64,000 bases of DNA, taken from positions 376,941-440,940 of the forward strand of contig CAKPXP010000001.1 of assembly GCA_934202005.1 (NCBI GenBank), given 5' to 3'. Shown here in pieces: positions 8,746-17,859 of this stretch. Within the stretch, counting starts at the first letter, position 1. Each line of letters opens with the position of its first letter. The notes beneath the pieces are model-generated. The model was not told the DNA's origin and searched no databases. It saw only the letters and a program-made list of their open reading frames with translations. The DNA comes from an uncultured Selenomonas sp. Its GTDB lineage: Bacteria > Bacillota > Negativicutes > Selenomonadales > Selenomonadaceae. The position numbers were made by a program, and so were the translations under genes.

Positions 8746-8890
8746 TGTGATGTTTTCGGAAGATATTCCAGAAAAAGGCTGTGGAAAAAGCAATGTAAGG
8801 CATCGCACGTTGCAACTGTTGCAAGTGTTCAAGATAAACATTTGTGCATTTGCACGAATGATAGAGCGTGGCAAGAAAGGAGTGCTGGCA

Positions 8891-9517
8891 ATGAAAGCAA
8901 AGCTGTGCGGAATGAAAACGCGTGAGGCGGCGGAAGCGGCCGAGGCGGCGGGGGCGGATCTCATCGGCTTCATCTTCTGGGCGAAGAGCCGCCGCGCGGT
9001 GACGCCGGAGCAGGCGGCGGCCATCGGTGCTGGCCTGCGGCGCGCGAAGAAGGTCGGCGTCTTCGTCGATGCGCCGGTCGCGCGCGTCAACGAGATCGCC
9101 GCCGCCTGCAAGCTGGATTTCGTCCAGCTGCACGGACGTGAGGACGCCGACTACGCGCGGCAGGTGCGGGCGTCGGTCATCAAGGCGTATCGCTTCGGCG
9201 ATGGTTTCGACGCGCGCGCGGCGGCGGCGTTCCCCGCGGGGCTCATCCTGCTCGACAGCGGGACGGCGGCGCTCCCCGGCGGCACGGGCCGGCGGTTCGC
9301 CTGGCGCGAGGCGGCGGAGGTCGTCCGCACAGCCGGGGTTCGCGAGCGCCTGCTCGTCGCGGGCGGCGTCACGGCGGAGAATTTGCCGGAGCTTTACGAG
9401 ACATTCCATCCCTACGGCGTGGATGTCTCGGGAAGCCTCGAGGTGCATGGGGAAAAATCCATCGGGAAGATCAAGGAATTCATGCAGGCCGTGCAGCGGC
9501 TCGAGGAGGAAGCATAG
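8891..9517 (+). CDS. trpF: Phosphoribosylanthranilate isomerase
   Basis: A 208-aa (beta/alpha)8 enzyme converting phosphoribosylanthranilate to CdRP, the third step of tryptophan synthesis. The opening AKLCGMKTREAAEAA carries the conserved catalytic Cys. GADLIGFIFWAKSRR, FVQLHGRED, ILLDSGTAALPGGTGRRF and VAGGVTAENL follow in family order. ATG 8891 has SD AAAGGAG 8 nt before it; the longer in-frame extension overlaps the T-box terminator and is not used. First gene after the T-box, 9 nt before trpC. Confidence 0.96.
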   Translation: MKAKLCGMKTREAAEAAEAAGADLIGFIFWAKSRRAVTPEQAAAIGAGLRRAKKVGVFVDAPVARVNEIAAACKLDFVQLHGREDADYARQVRASVIKAYRFGDGFDARAAAAFPAGLILLDSGTAALPGGTGRRFAWREAAEVVRTAGVRERLLVAGGVTAENLPELYETFHPYGVDVSGSLEVHGEKSIGKIKEFMQAVQRLEEEA

Positions 9518-9526
9518 GAGGATATA

Positions 9527-10321
9527 ATGAGGGATATACTTGCTGAGATCGTGGAGAAGAAAAAAGACATCGTGCGCGAGGCGAAAGAACGTCTGCCGCT
9601 CGCGGAGGTGAAGGCACGCCTGCGCCCCGGGACGTTCCGCATGGCAGAGCGGTTCCGCGCGGAGCCGTGGAGCCTCATCGCCGAGTGCAAGCTGCAGTCG
9701 CCCGCGAAGGGGCGGCTCAACCGCACGCATACGGTCGACCAGCTTGCGCGCATCTACGAGGCGAACGGCGCGAGCATGCTCTCGGTGCATACGGATCCGC
9801 ATTTCCTCGGCTGCAACGAGGATTTCGTGAAGATCCGCAAGGAGGTCGCGCTGCCGCTCTTGCGCAAGGACTTCGTCATTGACGAGTACCAGCTCTATGA
9901 GGCGCGGCTGCTCGGCGCGGATGCCGTGCTGCTCATCGCGCGCATCCTCACGCCGGCGCAGCTCAAGGAGTATCTCTATACGACCTGGAGCCTCGGCATG
10001 GACGCGCTCATCGAGGTGCATGACGAGCGCGACATGGCGGCGGCGCTCGTAACACCGGCGGAGTTCATCGGCATCAACAACCGGAATCTCGTGACATTCA
10101 CAACGAGCATCGAGAACACGCTTGCGCTGCTGCCGTCGGCTGACAGGAGTCGGACGCTCATCAGCGAGAGCGGCGTCTTCACGCGCGAGGATGCGGAGCG
10201 CCTATGCAGCGCTGGCTGCGACGGCATCCTCGTCGGCGAGGGGCTCGTGCGGGCGGAGGACATCGCGGCGCAGACGCGGGCATTTGCCAGCGTGGGGAAG
10301 GAACAGGAAGCAACCGCCTGA
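9527..10321 (+). CDS. trpC: Indole-3-glycerol phosphate synthase
   Basis: A 264-aa TIM-barrel enzyme that closes the indole ring from CdRP with loss of CO2. Family motifs are [11 protein letters not shown] (~47-57, substrate-binding Glu and Lys), [17 protein letters not shown] (~112-128, catalytic Lys in LLRKDF), [15 protein letters not shown] and [20 protein letters not shown] is 6 nt from the ATG. Second gene of the T-box operon. It is a stand-alone TrpC, not fused to TrpF as in enterics. Confidence 0.97.
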   Translation: MRDILAEIVEKKKDIVREAKERLPLAEVKARLRPGTFRMAERFRAEPWSLIAECKLQSPAKGRLNRTHTVDQLARIYEANGASMLSVHTDPHFLGCNEDFVKIRKEVALPLLRKDFVIDEYQLYEARLLGADAVLLIARILTPAQLKEYLYTTWSLGMDALIEVHDERDMAAALVTPAEFIGINNRNLVTFTTSIENTLALLPSADRSRTLISESGVFTREDAERLCSAGCDGILVGEGLVRAEDIAAQTRAFASVGKEQEATA

Positions 10322-10353
10322 GGACAGGCAGGAATGATAAAGGAGAGGTTTTC

Positions 10354-11541
10354 ATGAATACCAAGGGAAGATTCGGCAAGTTCGGCGGGCAGTATGTACC
10401 GGAAATCGTCATGCCGGCACTCAACGAGCTTGAGGAAAATTACGCGAAATACAAGGACGATCCGGAGTTCCAGCAGGAGTTTCGCACGTATCTGCGCGAG
10501 TATGCGGGCCGTCCGACGAATCTCTACTACGCGAAGAAGCTCACGGAGCATTACGGCAGGGCGCGCATTTTCCTCAAGCGGGAGGATCTCCTGCATACGG
10601 GCGCGCATAAGATCAACAATGCGCTCGGGCAGGCGCTGCTCGCGAAGCGCATGGGCAAGAAGCGCATCGTCGCCGAGACAGGCGCGGGCCAGCACGGCGT
10701 CGCCTCGGCGACGGTCGCGGCGCTCTTCGGCATGGAATGCCATGTCTTCATGGGCGCCGTCGATGTCGAGCGTCAGAAGCTCAATGTATTCCGCATGAAG
10801 CTCCTCGGCGCGAAGGTCATCCCCGTATCCTCCGGCACGGGCACGCTCAAGGACGCGACGAGCGAGGCCATCCGCTACTGGGCGACGAACATCACGGATA
10901 CGCACTATATCATCGGCTCCGCCGTCGGGCCGCATCCCTATCCGACCATCGTGCGCGATTTCCAGAAGGTCATCAGCGAGGAGATCCGCGCGCAGGCGCA
11001 GGAGAAGATCGGCGGCCTGCCGGACTACGTCGTCGCCTGCGTCGGCGGCGGCAGTAACGCCATCGGCACGTTCTATGACTTCCGCGATGACAAAGAGGTC
11101 GTCAAGATCGGTGTTGAGGCGGGCGGCCGCGGCGCGGCGACGGGGGAGAACGCGCGCACGCTCTCGGGTGCTGGCGAGCCGGGCATCCTGCACGGGGCTT
11201 ACAGCTATCTGCTGCACACGCCGGACGGGCAGGTCGTCGAGGCGTACAGCATCTCGGCTGGTCTCGATTACCCGGGCGTCGGGCCGGAGCATTCCTTCTT
11301 CAAGGACACGGGCATCGCGAAATACGTCTCCGTGACGGATCGGGAGGCGCTCGACGCGTTCCAGCGCCTCTCGGAGATCGAGGGCATCATCCCCGCGATG
11401 GAGAGCTCGCACGCGCTCGCGTACCTTGAGAAACTCATGCCGCAGACGACGAAGGAGCAAAGTGTCGTCGTCTGCCTCTCCGGGCGCGGTGACAAGGATG
11501 TGGCGATGGTCGCGAAGGCACTGGGTCAGGAAATCGAATGA
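10354..11541 (+). CDS. trpB: Tryptophan synthase beta subunit
   Basis: A 395-aa PLP enzyme that condenses indole with serine. The pyridoxal-binding lysine lies in [13 protein letters not shown] (Lys ~86). The GAGQHG loop, the phosphate-binding [10 protein letters not shown] and the N-terminal [13 protein letters not shown] are the TrpB1 hallmarks, and the length fits. ATG 10354 is used because SD AGGAGAGG precedes it and homology begins here; the upstream frame overlaps trpC. TrpB pairs with TrpA, encoded 26 nt downstream. Confidence 0.98.
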   Translation: MNTKGRFGKFGGQYVPEIVMPALNELEENYAKYKDDPEFQQEFRTYLREYAGRPTNLYYAKKLTEHYGRARIFLKREDLLHTGAHKINNALGQALLAKRMGKKRIVAETGAGQHGVASATVAALFGMECHVFMGAVDVERQKLNVFRMKLLGAKVIPVSSGTGTLKDATSEAIRYWATNITDTHYIIGSAVGPHPYPTIVRDFQKVISEEIRAQAQEKIGGLPDYVVACVGGGSNAIGTFYDFRDDKEVVKIGVEAGGRGAATGENARTLSGAGEPGILHGAYSYLLHTPDGQVVEAYSISAGLDYPGVGPEHSFFKDTGIAKYVSVTDREALDAFQRLSEIEGIIPAMESSHALAYLEKLMPQTTKEQSVVVCLSGRGDKDVAMVAKALGQEIE

Positions 11542-11567
11542 TAGAGTAAAGAGTGGAGGCAGACAAT

Positions 11568-12368
11568 ATGCAGACGCGTTTCGATAAAAAAATGGCCGCG
11601 CTCAAGGCAGCGGGCCGCAAGGGAATCTTCATCTATATCACGGCGGGTGCGCCCGACATCCAGACGACGCTCCGGGCCGTCAAGGAAGCGGAAAAGGCCG
11701 GGGCGGACGTCATCGAGCTCGGCCTGCCGTTCTCCGATCCGATGGCGGACGGGCCGGTCATCCAGGACGCCTCGGTCTGCGCGCTGCGCGGCGGCATGAC
11801 GACGCAAAAGGAACTCGAGATCGTCCGGCAGATCCGCACATTCTCCGATATCCCGCTCATCGGCATGGGCTACATCAACACGATGCTGCACTACGGCTTC
11901 GAACGGTTCGTCAAGGACTTCAAGGCGGTGGGCATGGACGGCATCATCGTGCCGGATGTGCCGCACGAGGAGTCGGGCGAGATGCGCCGCATCTGCGCGG
12001 AGCAGTCGTTCCATCTCGCGGAGTTCATCACGCCGGGCACGACGCCAGCGCGCATGAAAGAGACCTGTGTCGGTGCGACGGGCTTCATCTACTGTGTCTC
12101 GAACAATGGCGTCACGGGCGTCAAGAAAATCGACTACTCGACCATCGGCAAGGTCTGCGCGCAGGCGCGCTCCTTCACGGACACGCCGCTGGCCGTTGGT
12201 TTCGGCATCGGTTCGCCGGAGGCGGCGGTCGACGCGGCGGCGCACGCGGACGCTGTCATCGTCGGCAGCGCTGTGGTTGGACGTCTCATGAAGGGGCAGT
12301 TCGACGACGCCATGGCGCTCATCCGCGCGATGCGAGAGGCGCTCGACGCGGCGTACCGCGCGAACTGA
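11568..12368 (+). CDS. trpA: Tryptophan synthase alpha subunit
   Basis: A 266-aa TIM-barrel that cleaves indole-3-glycerol phosphate to indole and GAP, passing indole to TrpB. The catalytic Glu and Asp are in VIELGLPFSDPMADGPVIQ (~47-65). IVPDVPHEE, ITPGTTPARM, GFIYCVSNNGVTG and VGFGIGSPE are conserved. ATG 11568 has SD GGAGG 8 nt upstream; an in-frame GTG at 11553 overlaps that SD. The 3' end overlaps the convergent glycosylase gene by 50 bp, and no terminator is visible. Confidence 0.97.
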   Translation: MQTRFDKKMAALKAAGRKGIFIYITAGAPDIQTTLRAVKEAEKAGADVIELGLPFSDPMADGPVIQDASVCALRGGMTTQKELEIVRQIRTFSDIPLIGMGYINTMLHYGFERFVKDFKAVGMDGIIVPDVPHEESGEMRRICAEQSFHLAEFITPGTTPARMKETCVGATGFIYCVSNNGVTGVKKIDYSTIGKVCAQARSFTDTPLAVGFGIGSPEAAVDAAAHADAVIVGSAVVGRLMKGQFDDAMALIRAMREALDAAYRAN

Positions 12369-12888
12369 GCTTGCCTGCGGGCGGCGCCTCGAGAATCGCT
12401 TCGCCCCAGGCCTCGACGAGCATTGGCAGGCGCCATTTCGCATTGGCGGGGCTGGTCGATGGCAGCTGATGGAATGTGAGGTCGGCGCGCGCGAGGAGCG
12501 GCCGGTTGTAGCGGCGGAAGCACTGATATGATTTCGCACCGTTGAAGCAGATGGTATGGATCGCTGGATGCGCCGCGAGGAACGAGGTGAAATCGTTGCC
12601 GCGTTCCTCGTGGATGGCAGTATCGAGGCTGCCGGCGCGCTCGCAGCTCGCGATCGCGTCCCAGAGCGCGATGTGATGCGAGAGCAGCAGATGGAGGCGC
12701 TCGCCGTAGTCAGCGGGCGGCTCGGCCGCTCCCGTCAGGAGCAGCGCCATGAGCGGCCAGAATCTGTTCTGCGGATGTGCGTAGTATTGCTGCGCCGCGA
12801 GCGACTTGACGCTCGGCATCGAGCCGAGCACCAGGATGCGGCAGCCGGCGTCGATGCTCGGCGGGAAACCAACGCAATGTGTTTCCAT
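12319..12888 (-). CDS. DNA-deoxyinosine glycosylase (UDG superfamily, family 6)
   Basis: A 189-aa uracil-DNA-glycosylase-fold protein of the hypoxanthine (HDG) group. The catalytic-site segment ILVLGSMPSVKSL is near the N terminus. QYYAHPQNRFWPLM and the C-terminal motif LPSTSPANA are typical of this group, which excises hypoxanthine from deaminated DNA. ATG 12888 is preferred to 12909 because AAGAGG is 8 nt upstream of it. It lies antisense between trpA and trpE, and its last 50 bp overlap the end of trpA. Confidence 0.85.
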   Translation of the reverse strand: METHCVGFPPSIDAGCRILVLGSMPSVKSLAAQQYYAHPQNRFWPLMALLLTGAAEPPADYGERLHLLLSHHIALWDAIASCERAGSLDTAIHEERGNDFTSFLAAHPAIHTICFNGAKSYQCFRRYNRPLLARADLTFHQLPSTSPANAKWRLPMLVEAWGEAILEAPPAGKLSSRGTPRRAPLASRG

Positions 12889-13046
12889 GAGGATACCTCT
12901 TTTCTTCATGAAATATGACTTCAGCCTACCACAGAGGAGAGAAAATTACCAGATGTTCCTGATTCCTGGGATAAGGGAACCGCGGGACAGCTCTGATGAG
13001 CGCAGGAATGCGGGCGGCAGGCCCCGCAGCCAGACAGGGAGTGAAT

Positions 13047-14549
13047 ATGATGAAATTGACACCGAATCTTGATGATTTCTGCCGCTTGGCGCAGGAGAAG
13101 AATCTCATTGCCGTCTCGACAGAAATCAATATGGATCTCGATACACCGGTATCGGTCTATTACAAGCTCGTCGATGAGGAGAAAGGCTTCATCCTCGAGT
13201 CCGTCGATACCACGCAGCAACAGTTCGGACGATTTTCCTTCATCGGCGCGGAGCCCTTTGCGCGGCTCCAGGTATTCAGGGACAAGCTGATGATCAAGGA
13301 GAACGATCTCATGAAAAGCATCGATGGCGCGCCTGTCGATACCATCAAACAGTATATGGCGCGGTTCCGCCCCGCGCTCGAGGACGCGCAGCTGCCGCTC
13401 GCGAACGGCGGTCTCGTCGGCTATTTCAACTATGAGGTCGTCGCGACGTTCGACCGCGTGCGCGGCATGGCGGTTGGCGATGAGGAGCTGCTCGGCCAGT
13501 TCATGCTCTGCCGTGTGCTCGTCGTCATCGACGCCCTCAAGAACAGCGCGCGGCTCATCTGCCTCGTTGATACCAAGGGCAAGCCTGCCGCTGAGGCCTA
13601 TGAAGAGGCGGCGGCGAAGATGGAGGCGCTCATAGGCCAGCTTTCAGCGCCGCTCGCCCCGCACGCGGCGCCGAAAACGCAGCGCAAGGCGCCGCTCGAC
13701 TTCCTCAAGAAATTCGGCAAGGTGCCAGCGGATTTCATCGCCGCCATCGAAAAGGCGAAGGAGCACATCTTCGCGGGCGATATCTTCCAGGTCGTGCCCT
13801 CCCGTCAGTTCCGCGCGAAAATCACGAAGCCAAGTTTCCATTTCTACCGCCGCCTGCGCCAGGTCAATCCGTCGCCGTATATGTTCTATATCAATTTCGG
13901 CAGCGTCAAGCTCGTCGGCGCCTCGCCGGAGATGCTCGTGAAAGTCGCGGGCAAGCAGATCTTCACCTATCCGATCGCCGGCACGCGCAAGCGCGGCAAA
14001 GACGCGGTGGAGGACGCGGCGCTCGCGGCAGATCTCACGGCAGACGCGAAGGAATGCGCGGAGCACTCCATGCTCGTCGACCTCGCACGCAACGACATCG
14101 GCCGCATCAGCGATGCCGGTACCGTGCGCGTCACGAAGCTGCGCAAGGTCGAATATTTCAGCCACGTCATGCACATGGTCTCTGAGGTCACGGGGCGGCT
14201 CAGACAGGGTTTCACGCCGATGGATGTCCTGCGGGCGACCTTCCCCGCGGGCACGGTCAGCGGCGCGCCAAAACTGCGCGCGATGGAGATCATCCACGAC
14301 CTCGAGCCCGTCAAGCGCGATACCTACTCGGGCACAGTCGGCTATATGGATTTCGCCGGCAATATGGACATGTGCATCACGCTCCGCACCATGCGCATTG
14401 AAAACGACGACACCGCCGTCATCCAGTCGGGCGCGGGCATCGTCGCGGACTCCGTACCCGAGCGGGAGTATCAGGAAATCCTGCAGAAATCGGAAGCACT
14501 CTTTGAAGTCGTCGAGGAGGTAGAGAACGATGCTGTTGCTTTTAGATAA
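13047..14549 (+). CDS. trpE: Anthranilate synthase component I
   Basis: A 500-aa chorismate-using enzyme that forms anthranilate with TrpG. The chorismate-binding core includes FQVVPSRQF, YPIAGTRKRG, LVDLARNDIGR, FPAGTVSGAPK and GAGIVADSVPE. The N-terminal LESVD segment corresponds to the LLES element of the tryptophan feedback site. ATG 13047 (or 13050) follows SD AGGGAGTGA; the frame could begin at 12996 but without homology. It overlaps trpG by 20 nt. It lies outside the T-box transcript unless transcription reads through the antisense gene. Confidence 0.97.
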   Translation: MMKLTPNLDDFCRLAQEKNLIAVSTEINMDLDTPVSVYYKLVDEEKGFILESVDTTQQQFGRFSFIGAEPFARLQVFRDKLMIKENDLMKSIDGAPVDTIKQYMARFRPALEDAQLPLANGGLVGYFNYEVVATFDRVRGMAVGDEELLGQFMLCRVLVVIDALKNSARLICLVDTKGKPAAEAYEEAAAKMEALIGQLSAPLAPHAAPKTQRKAPLDFLKKFGKVPADFIAAIEKAKEHIFAGDIFQVVPSRQFRAKITKPSFHFYRRLRQVNPSPYMFYINFGSVKLVGASPEMLVKVAGKQIFTYPIAGTRKRGKDAVEDAALAADLTADAKECAEHSMLVDLARNDIGRISDAGTVRVTKLRKVEYFSHVMHMVSEVTGRLRQGFTPMDVLRATFPAGTVSGAPKLRAMEIIHDLEPVKRDTYSGTVGYMDFAGNMDMCITLRTMRIENDDTAVIQSGAGIVADSVPEREYQEILQKSEALFEVVEEVENDAVAFR

Positions 14550-15099
14550 TTACGATTCCTTCACCTACAACGTCTATCAGCTGCTCTCCGAACTCGGCGC
14601 GGACGTCGAGGTCGTCCGCAATGATAAGACGACGGTAGAAGAGATCGAGAAGAAAGGCTATGCCGGTATCGTGCTCTCGCCCGGGCCCGGCGTGCCGGCG
14701 GACGCGGGCATCACGGAGAGTGTCATCCGCGCGTTCGCGGGGCGCGTCCCCATCCTCGGCATCTGTCTCGGCCATCAGGCCATTGGCGAGGTCTTCGGCG
14801 GCCGCGTCGTGCGCGCGGACGCCATCGTCCACGGCAAGACCTCGCCGCTGCGCCATAACGGCAAGGGTCTCTACGCAGGACTCCCGCAGGAAATCCCCGT
14901 GGGGCGCTATCATTCCCTCGTCATCGACCGCAAGACGCTGCCGGCCTCGCTCGAGGTGACGAGCGAGCTTGCTGACGGCACCATCATGGGTGTGCGCCAC
15001 AGGGAGTACGACGTTGAGGGTATTCAGTTCCACCCGGAGTCCATCCTCACGCCGGATGGCAAGAAGATGATGGAGAATTTCCTCGCGCACCTCAGTTGA
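14530..15099 (+). CDS. trpG: Anthranilate synthase glutamine amidotransferase
   Basis: A 189-aa class I glutamine amidotransferase supplying ammonia to TrpE. The nucleophilic Cys is in GICLGHQAIGE (~Cys79), and the His-Glu pair is in FHPESILT (~166). LLLDNYDSFTYN opens the protein, and LSPGPGVP and the HGKTS loop are conserved. It overlaps the end of trpE by 20 nt with an internal SD (GAGGAGG), so it is translationally coupled. It is not fused to TrpD, which is absent from the window. A terminator follows. Confidence 0.97.
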   Translation: MLLLLDNYDSFTYNVYQLLSELGADVEVVRNDKTTVEEIEKKGYAGIVLSPGPGVPADAGITESVIRAFAGRVPILGICLGHQAIGEVFGGRVVRADAIVHGKTSPLRHNGKGLYAGLPQEIPVGRYHSLVIDRKTLPASLEVTSELADGTIMGVRHREYDVEGIQFHPESILTPDGKKMMENFLAHLS

Positions 15100-15141
15100 G
15101 GAAATGATGGCAGATAAATCACGAAAGTATCTCATTGGCAT

Positions 15142-15178
15142 AAAACCAGTCTTTTTCTGAAAGAAGGGACTGGTTTTT
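15142..15178 (+). terminator. Terminator of trpEG
   Basis: AAAACCAGTC (15142-15151) pairs with GACTGGTTTT (15168-15177), followed by a further T. This marks the end of the trp region. Confidence 0.85.
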
Positions 15179-15447
15179 GATCGTGGAAAAGTATGTGATT
15201 ATGCCTATGAAAAGGAGACAGACATCCTTTGTATATTGACAGCCGATATTGTAGAATTTATAGTAAAATAGGGACACGATAGCTATCCAAGAAATGTTAC
15301 TATGTAAATCCCCAAGAGCGCAAGCCGCAGGCGCAGCGCGATTGGCTGGATTTACTGCAAGGGCGGGCGCACAATGTCCACGAAGTGGACGTTTGTGCAT
15401 ATAGCTTTGCGTTGAGGCTACGGATCAATCCAACAGGGGGTATGGCA
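15179..15447. other. Intergenic region with promoter, repeat and hairpin
   Basis: It contains a promoter-like TTGACA (15237-15242) with TATAGT 16 nt later. A 39-bp repeat follows (15301-15339). GTAAATCC (15304-15311) is complementary to GGATTTAC (15348-15355). A strong hairpin has arms 15369-15381 and 15385-15398. The long structured leader would precede the disrupted LysR gene. Confidence 0.5.
15301..15339. repeat. 39-bp dispersed repeat, copy 1
   Basis: It matches 63739-63777 with one mismatch and carries GCGC-rich palindromic material (GCAAGCCGCAGGCGCAGCGC). Confidence 0.75.
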
Positions 15448-16371
15448 ATGGAACTTCGCGTACTCAAATATTTCCTGGCGGTCGCGCGCCATCAGAACAT
15501 CACGCGGGCGGCGGAAGAGCTGCATCTGACGCAGCCGACGCTCTCGCGGTAGCTGCAGGAGCTCGAGGCAGAGCTCGGCGCGCCGCTCTTCACGCGGGAG
15601 AAGCGGCGCATGGAGCTCACGCAGGCGGGACTCTTCCTCAAGGCGCGCGCCGAGGAAATGACGACGCTTGAGGAAAAGACGCTCGACCAGTTCGCGCATC
15701 TTGAGGATTTCGTCGCGGGCGACGTCTATCTCGGCTGCGGCGAGACGCAGGCCATGCGGCTCGTTATCGACGCCCTGACGCCGCTCGGACGCGTGTATCC
15801 GCAGGTGCATTTTCATTTCACGAGCGGCAACTACGCGCAGACCTTCGACGCGTTGCAAAAGGGCGTGCTCGACTTCGGTCTCTTGTGCATGCAGACGCCG
15901 CCGGAGGGCTTCATCTACCGGCAAGTTCCCTTTGACGACGCGTGGGGCGTCTACCTGCGGGAGGATCATCCCCTCGCCGCGCGGCAGGCCATCCGCCCGC
16001 AGGATCTCCGCGGCGAGCAGATCATCCTCTCGCGCCAGCTCCTGCGCGACCACGTCTTCGCGCACTGGCTGGGCGAGGCCGCGACGGAGCTCAACATCCG
16101 CGCGACCTACAACCTCGTCTACAACGCCGCGTTCCTCGCGGAGCAGCGGCTCGGCCTCCTGATCTCTTTCGCGGGCCTCGTCCCGCTGGGCGCCCCCGCC
16201 CATCCCGGCCTGACCTTCCGCACGCTCGCCCCGGCGCTCTCCTCCCACAACTACCTCATCTGGAAAAGGGAGCAAGTCTTCTCCCGCGCCGCCGCCCTCG
16301 TGCGCGCCCGGCTGGAGAAAGTCTTCGGTAGCGACCGACAGGGATTCGCGGGGGCATCTGCAGAGCCATAA
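15448..16371 (+). pseudogene. LysR regulator interrupted by an amber codon
   Basis: ATG 15448 begins MELRVLKYFLAVARHQNI, a typical LysR HTH. After codon 34 (TLSR) a TAG at 15550-15552 replaces the Gln expected in 'TLSRQLQELE'. The same frame then continues without further lesions for 272 codons through a complete effector domain (GDVYLGCGETQAMRL onward). Without readthrough only a 34-aa peptide is made; a restart at an internal Met would lack the DNA-binding domain. It lies upstream of and co-oriented with an alpha/beta hydrolase. A second LysR of the same subfamily, also disrupted, is at 28635-29542. It could be a recent CAG-to-TAG mutation, a suppressed amber, or a sequencing error. Confidence 0.88.
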
Positions 16372-16420
16372 AAAAGCGACTGTTCTCAGTGAAATGCCTC
16401 GTGGGCATGAACAATGATTT

Positions 16421-16455
16421 TATATAAGCATTGGTAATAAAATACCTCTTGCCGT
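16421..16455 (+). promoter_or_regulatory. ATAAGC motif, site E
   Basis: ATATAAGCATT (16422-16432) with GTATAC at 16455 resembles the elements upstream of the cupin and flavodoxin genes (19700, 29751). It lies ~70 nt before the hydrolase start. Confidence 0.4.
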
Positions 16456-16515
16456 ATACTGAAACCAGCTCAGGGAATGAATCCCAACACGAAACTGGTT
16501 TGAAAGGCAAGAGGT
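16445..16515 (+). promoter_or_regulatory. Leader hairpin covering the hydrolase SD
   Basis: ACCTCTTGCC (16445-16454) is perfectly complementary to GGCAAGAGGT (16506-16515), and AAACCAG (16463-16469) to CTGGTTT (16496-16502). The 3' arm contains the AAGAGG SD of the gene starting at 16523, so folding should hide the ribosome-binding site. Confidence 0.65.
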
Positions 16516-16522
16516 GTTCTTT

Positions 16523-17664
16523 ATGAAAAGAAAAAACTTTGGCAGCGCATCGCGGCGCTCGCCGTGCTCGGCACGGCGTTCGCGCTCGGCGGCAACGGCC
16601 TGACGGCTGAGGCTGCGGCGCAGCAGGCAGCAGGGACGAACGCGGCGAAAAACGTCACGCAGCAAAAGGAGGCAGAGACATTGCATCTGACACAGGAGTG
16701 GGACAAGATGTTCCCGGAGGGCAAGGTAGTCAACCATCGGAAGGTCACCTTCCACAACCGCTACGGCATCGAGCTCGCGGCGGATCTCTACGAGCCGAAG
16801 AACGCCAAGAAGGGCAGCCTCGCGGCCATCGCCGTGAGCGGCCCGTTCGGCGCCGTCAAGGAGCAGGCCTCCGGCCTCTACGCGCAGGAGCTCGCGAAGC
16901 GCGGCTTCCTCACGATCGCCTTCGACCCGTCCTACACGGGGGAGAGCGGCGGCGTGAACGGCGTGCGCAATGTCGCGTCGCCTGACATCAACACGGAGGA
17001 CTTCTCGGCGGCTGTTGATTTCCTTTCGACGGAGTCTGACGTCAATCCGGAGCGCATCGGCATCCTCGGCATCTGCGGCTTTGGCGGTATGGCGCTCAAC
17101 GCGGCGGCCATCGATACGCGCATCAAAGCGACCGTCACCTCGAGGATGTACGACATGAGCCGCGTGATCGCCAACGGCTATTTCGACTATGAGAAAGACG
17201 CGGTCACGCTCGCCAAGGAGCGTATGGCAAACCGCAAGGCCATTAACGCCCAGCGTACGGAAGACTATCGCACAGGCACCTATCAGCGTGCGGGCGGCGT
17301 CGTCGATCCGCTGCCGGCCGATGCACCTTGGTTCGTCAAGGACTACTACGCCTACTACAAGACGAAGCGCGGCTATCATCCGCGTTCCGTGAACTCCAAC
17401 GAGGGCTGGAACACGACGAGCGCGCTCTCGTTCATGAACATGCCGCTGCTCTCCTACGCGGATGAGATCGAGAGCCCAGTGCTCGTCATCCACGGCGAGA
17501 AAGCGCATTCGCGTTACTTCAGTGAGGACGCGTTCAAGAAGCTCAAGGGCGATAACAAAGAGCTCCTGATCATCCCGGGCGCGAACCATACCGATCTCTA
17601 TGACAACATGGAGAAGATTCCTTTCGACAAGATCACGGCGTTCTTCCAGAAATACCTGAAGTAA
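16523..17664 (+). CDS. Secreted alpha/beta hydrolase, frameshifted in the signal peptide
   Basis: From 16564 on the frame encodes a complete alpha/beta hydrolase (COG1073/dienelactone-hydrolase-like). The nucleophile elbow is GICGFGG, with Cys instead of Ser. An acid candidate lies near PVLVIHGEKAHS and the His in GANHTDLYD. The natural start, ATG 16523 after SD AAGAGG, is out of frame by one base. Adding one A to the A6 tract at 16531-16536 gives MKRKKLWQRIAALAVLGTAF..., an ordinary Sec signal peptide ending near AEAAA. As written, only a weak internal GTG (16564) could start the main frame, giving 366 aa with a truncated signal. The lesion may be real, phase-variable or a homopolymer sequencing error. 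No terminator stronger than AAAGCC/GGCTTT (17715-17759) follows. Confidence 0.85.
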
Positions 17665-17859
17665 GCCGTTGACACCAATCCTGTACATCGCTCCCCCGCG
17701 ATGTGTCTGCTCCCAAAGCCCCGTCTGTTTCATCGTCTGATGCGAGCAGGTGAGGCTTTATTTTTCTTTGCGCAGCAGCAATACGCAAGTATTCCATACC
17801 TGGTAAATGAAAAAATCGTTCTTGTGTCTATCACATACTTCATATATCACATAAGTAGA

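Noticed and set aside
12970..12995. GGGAACCGCGGG upstream of trpE, resembling part of a T-box core
   Set aside because: The TGG that pairs with tRNA is missing. There is no room for a stem I between the divergent start codon and trpE, and no T-run terminator follows. Probably coincidence, or at most a decayed remnant.
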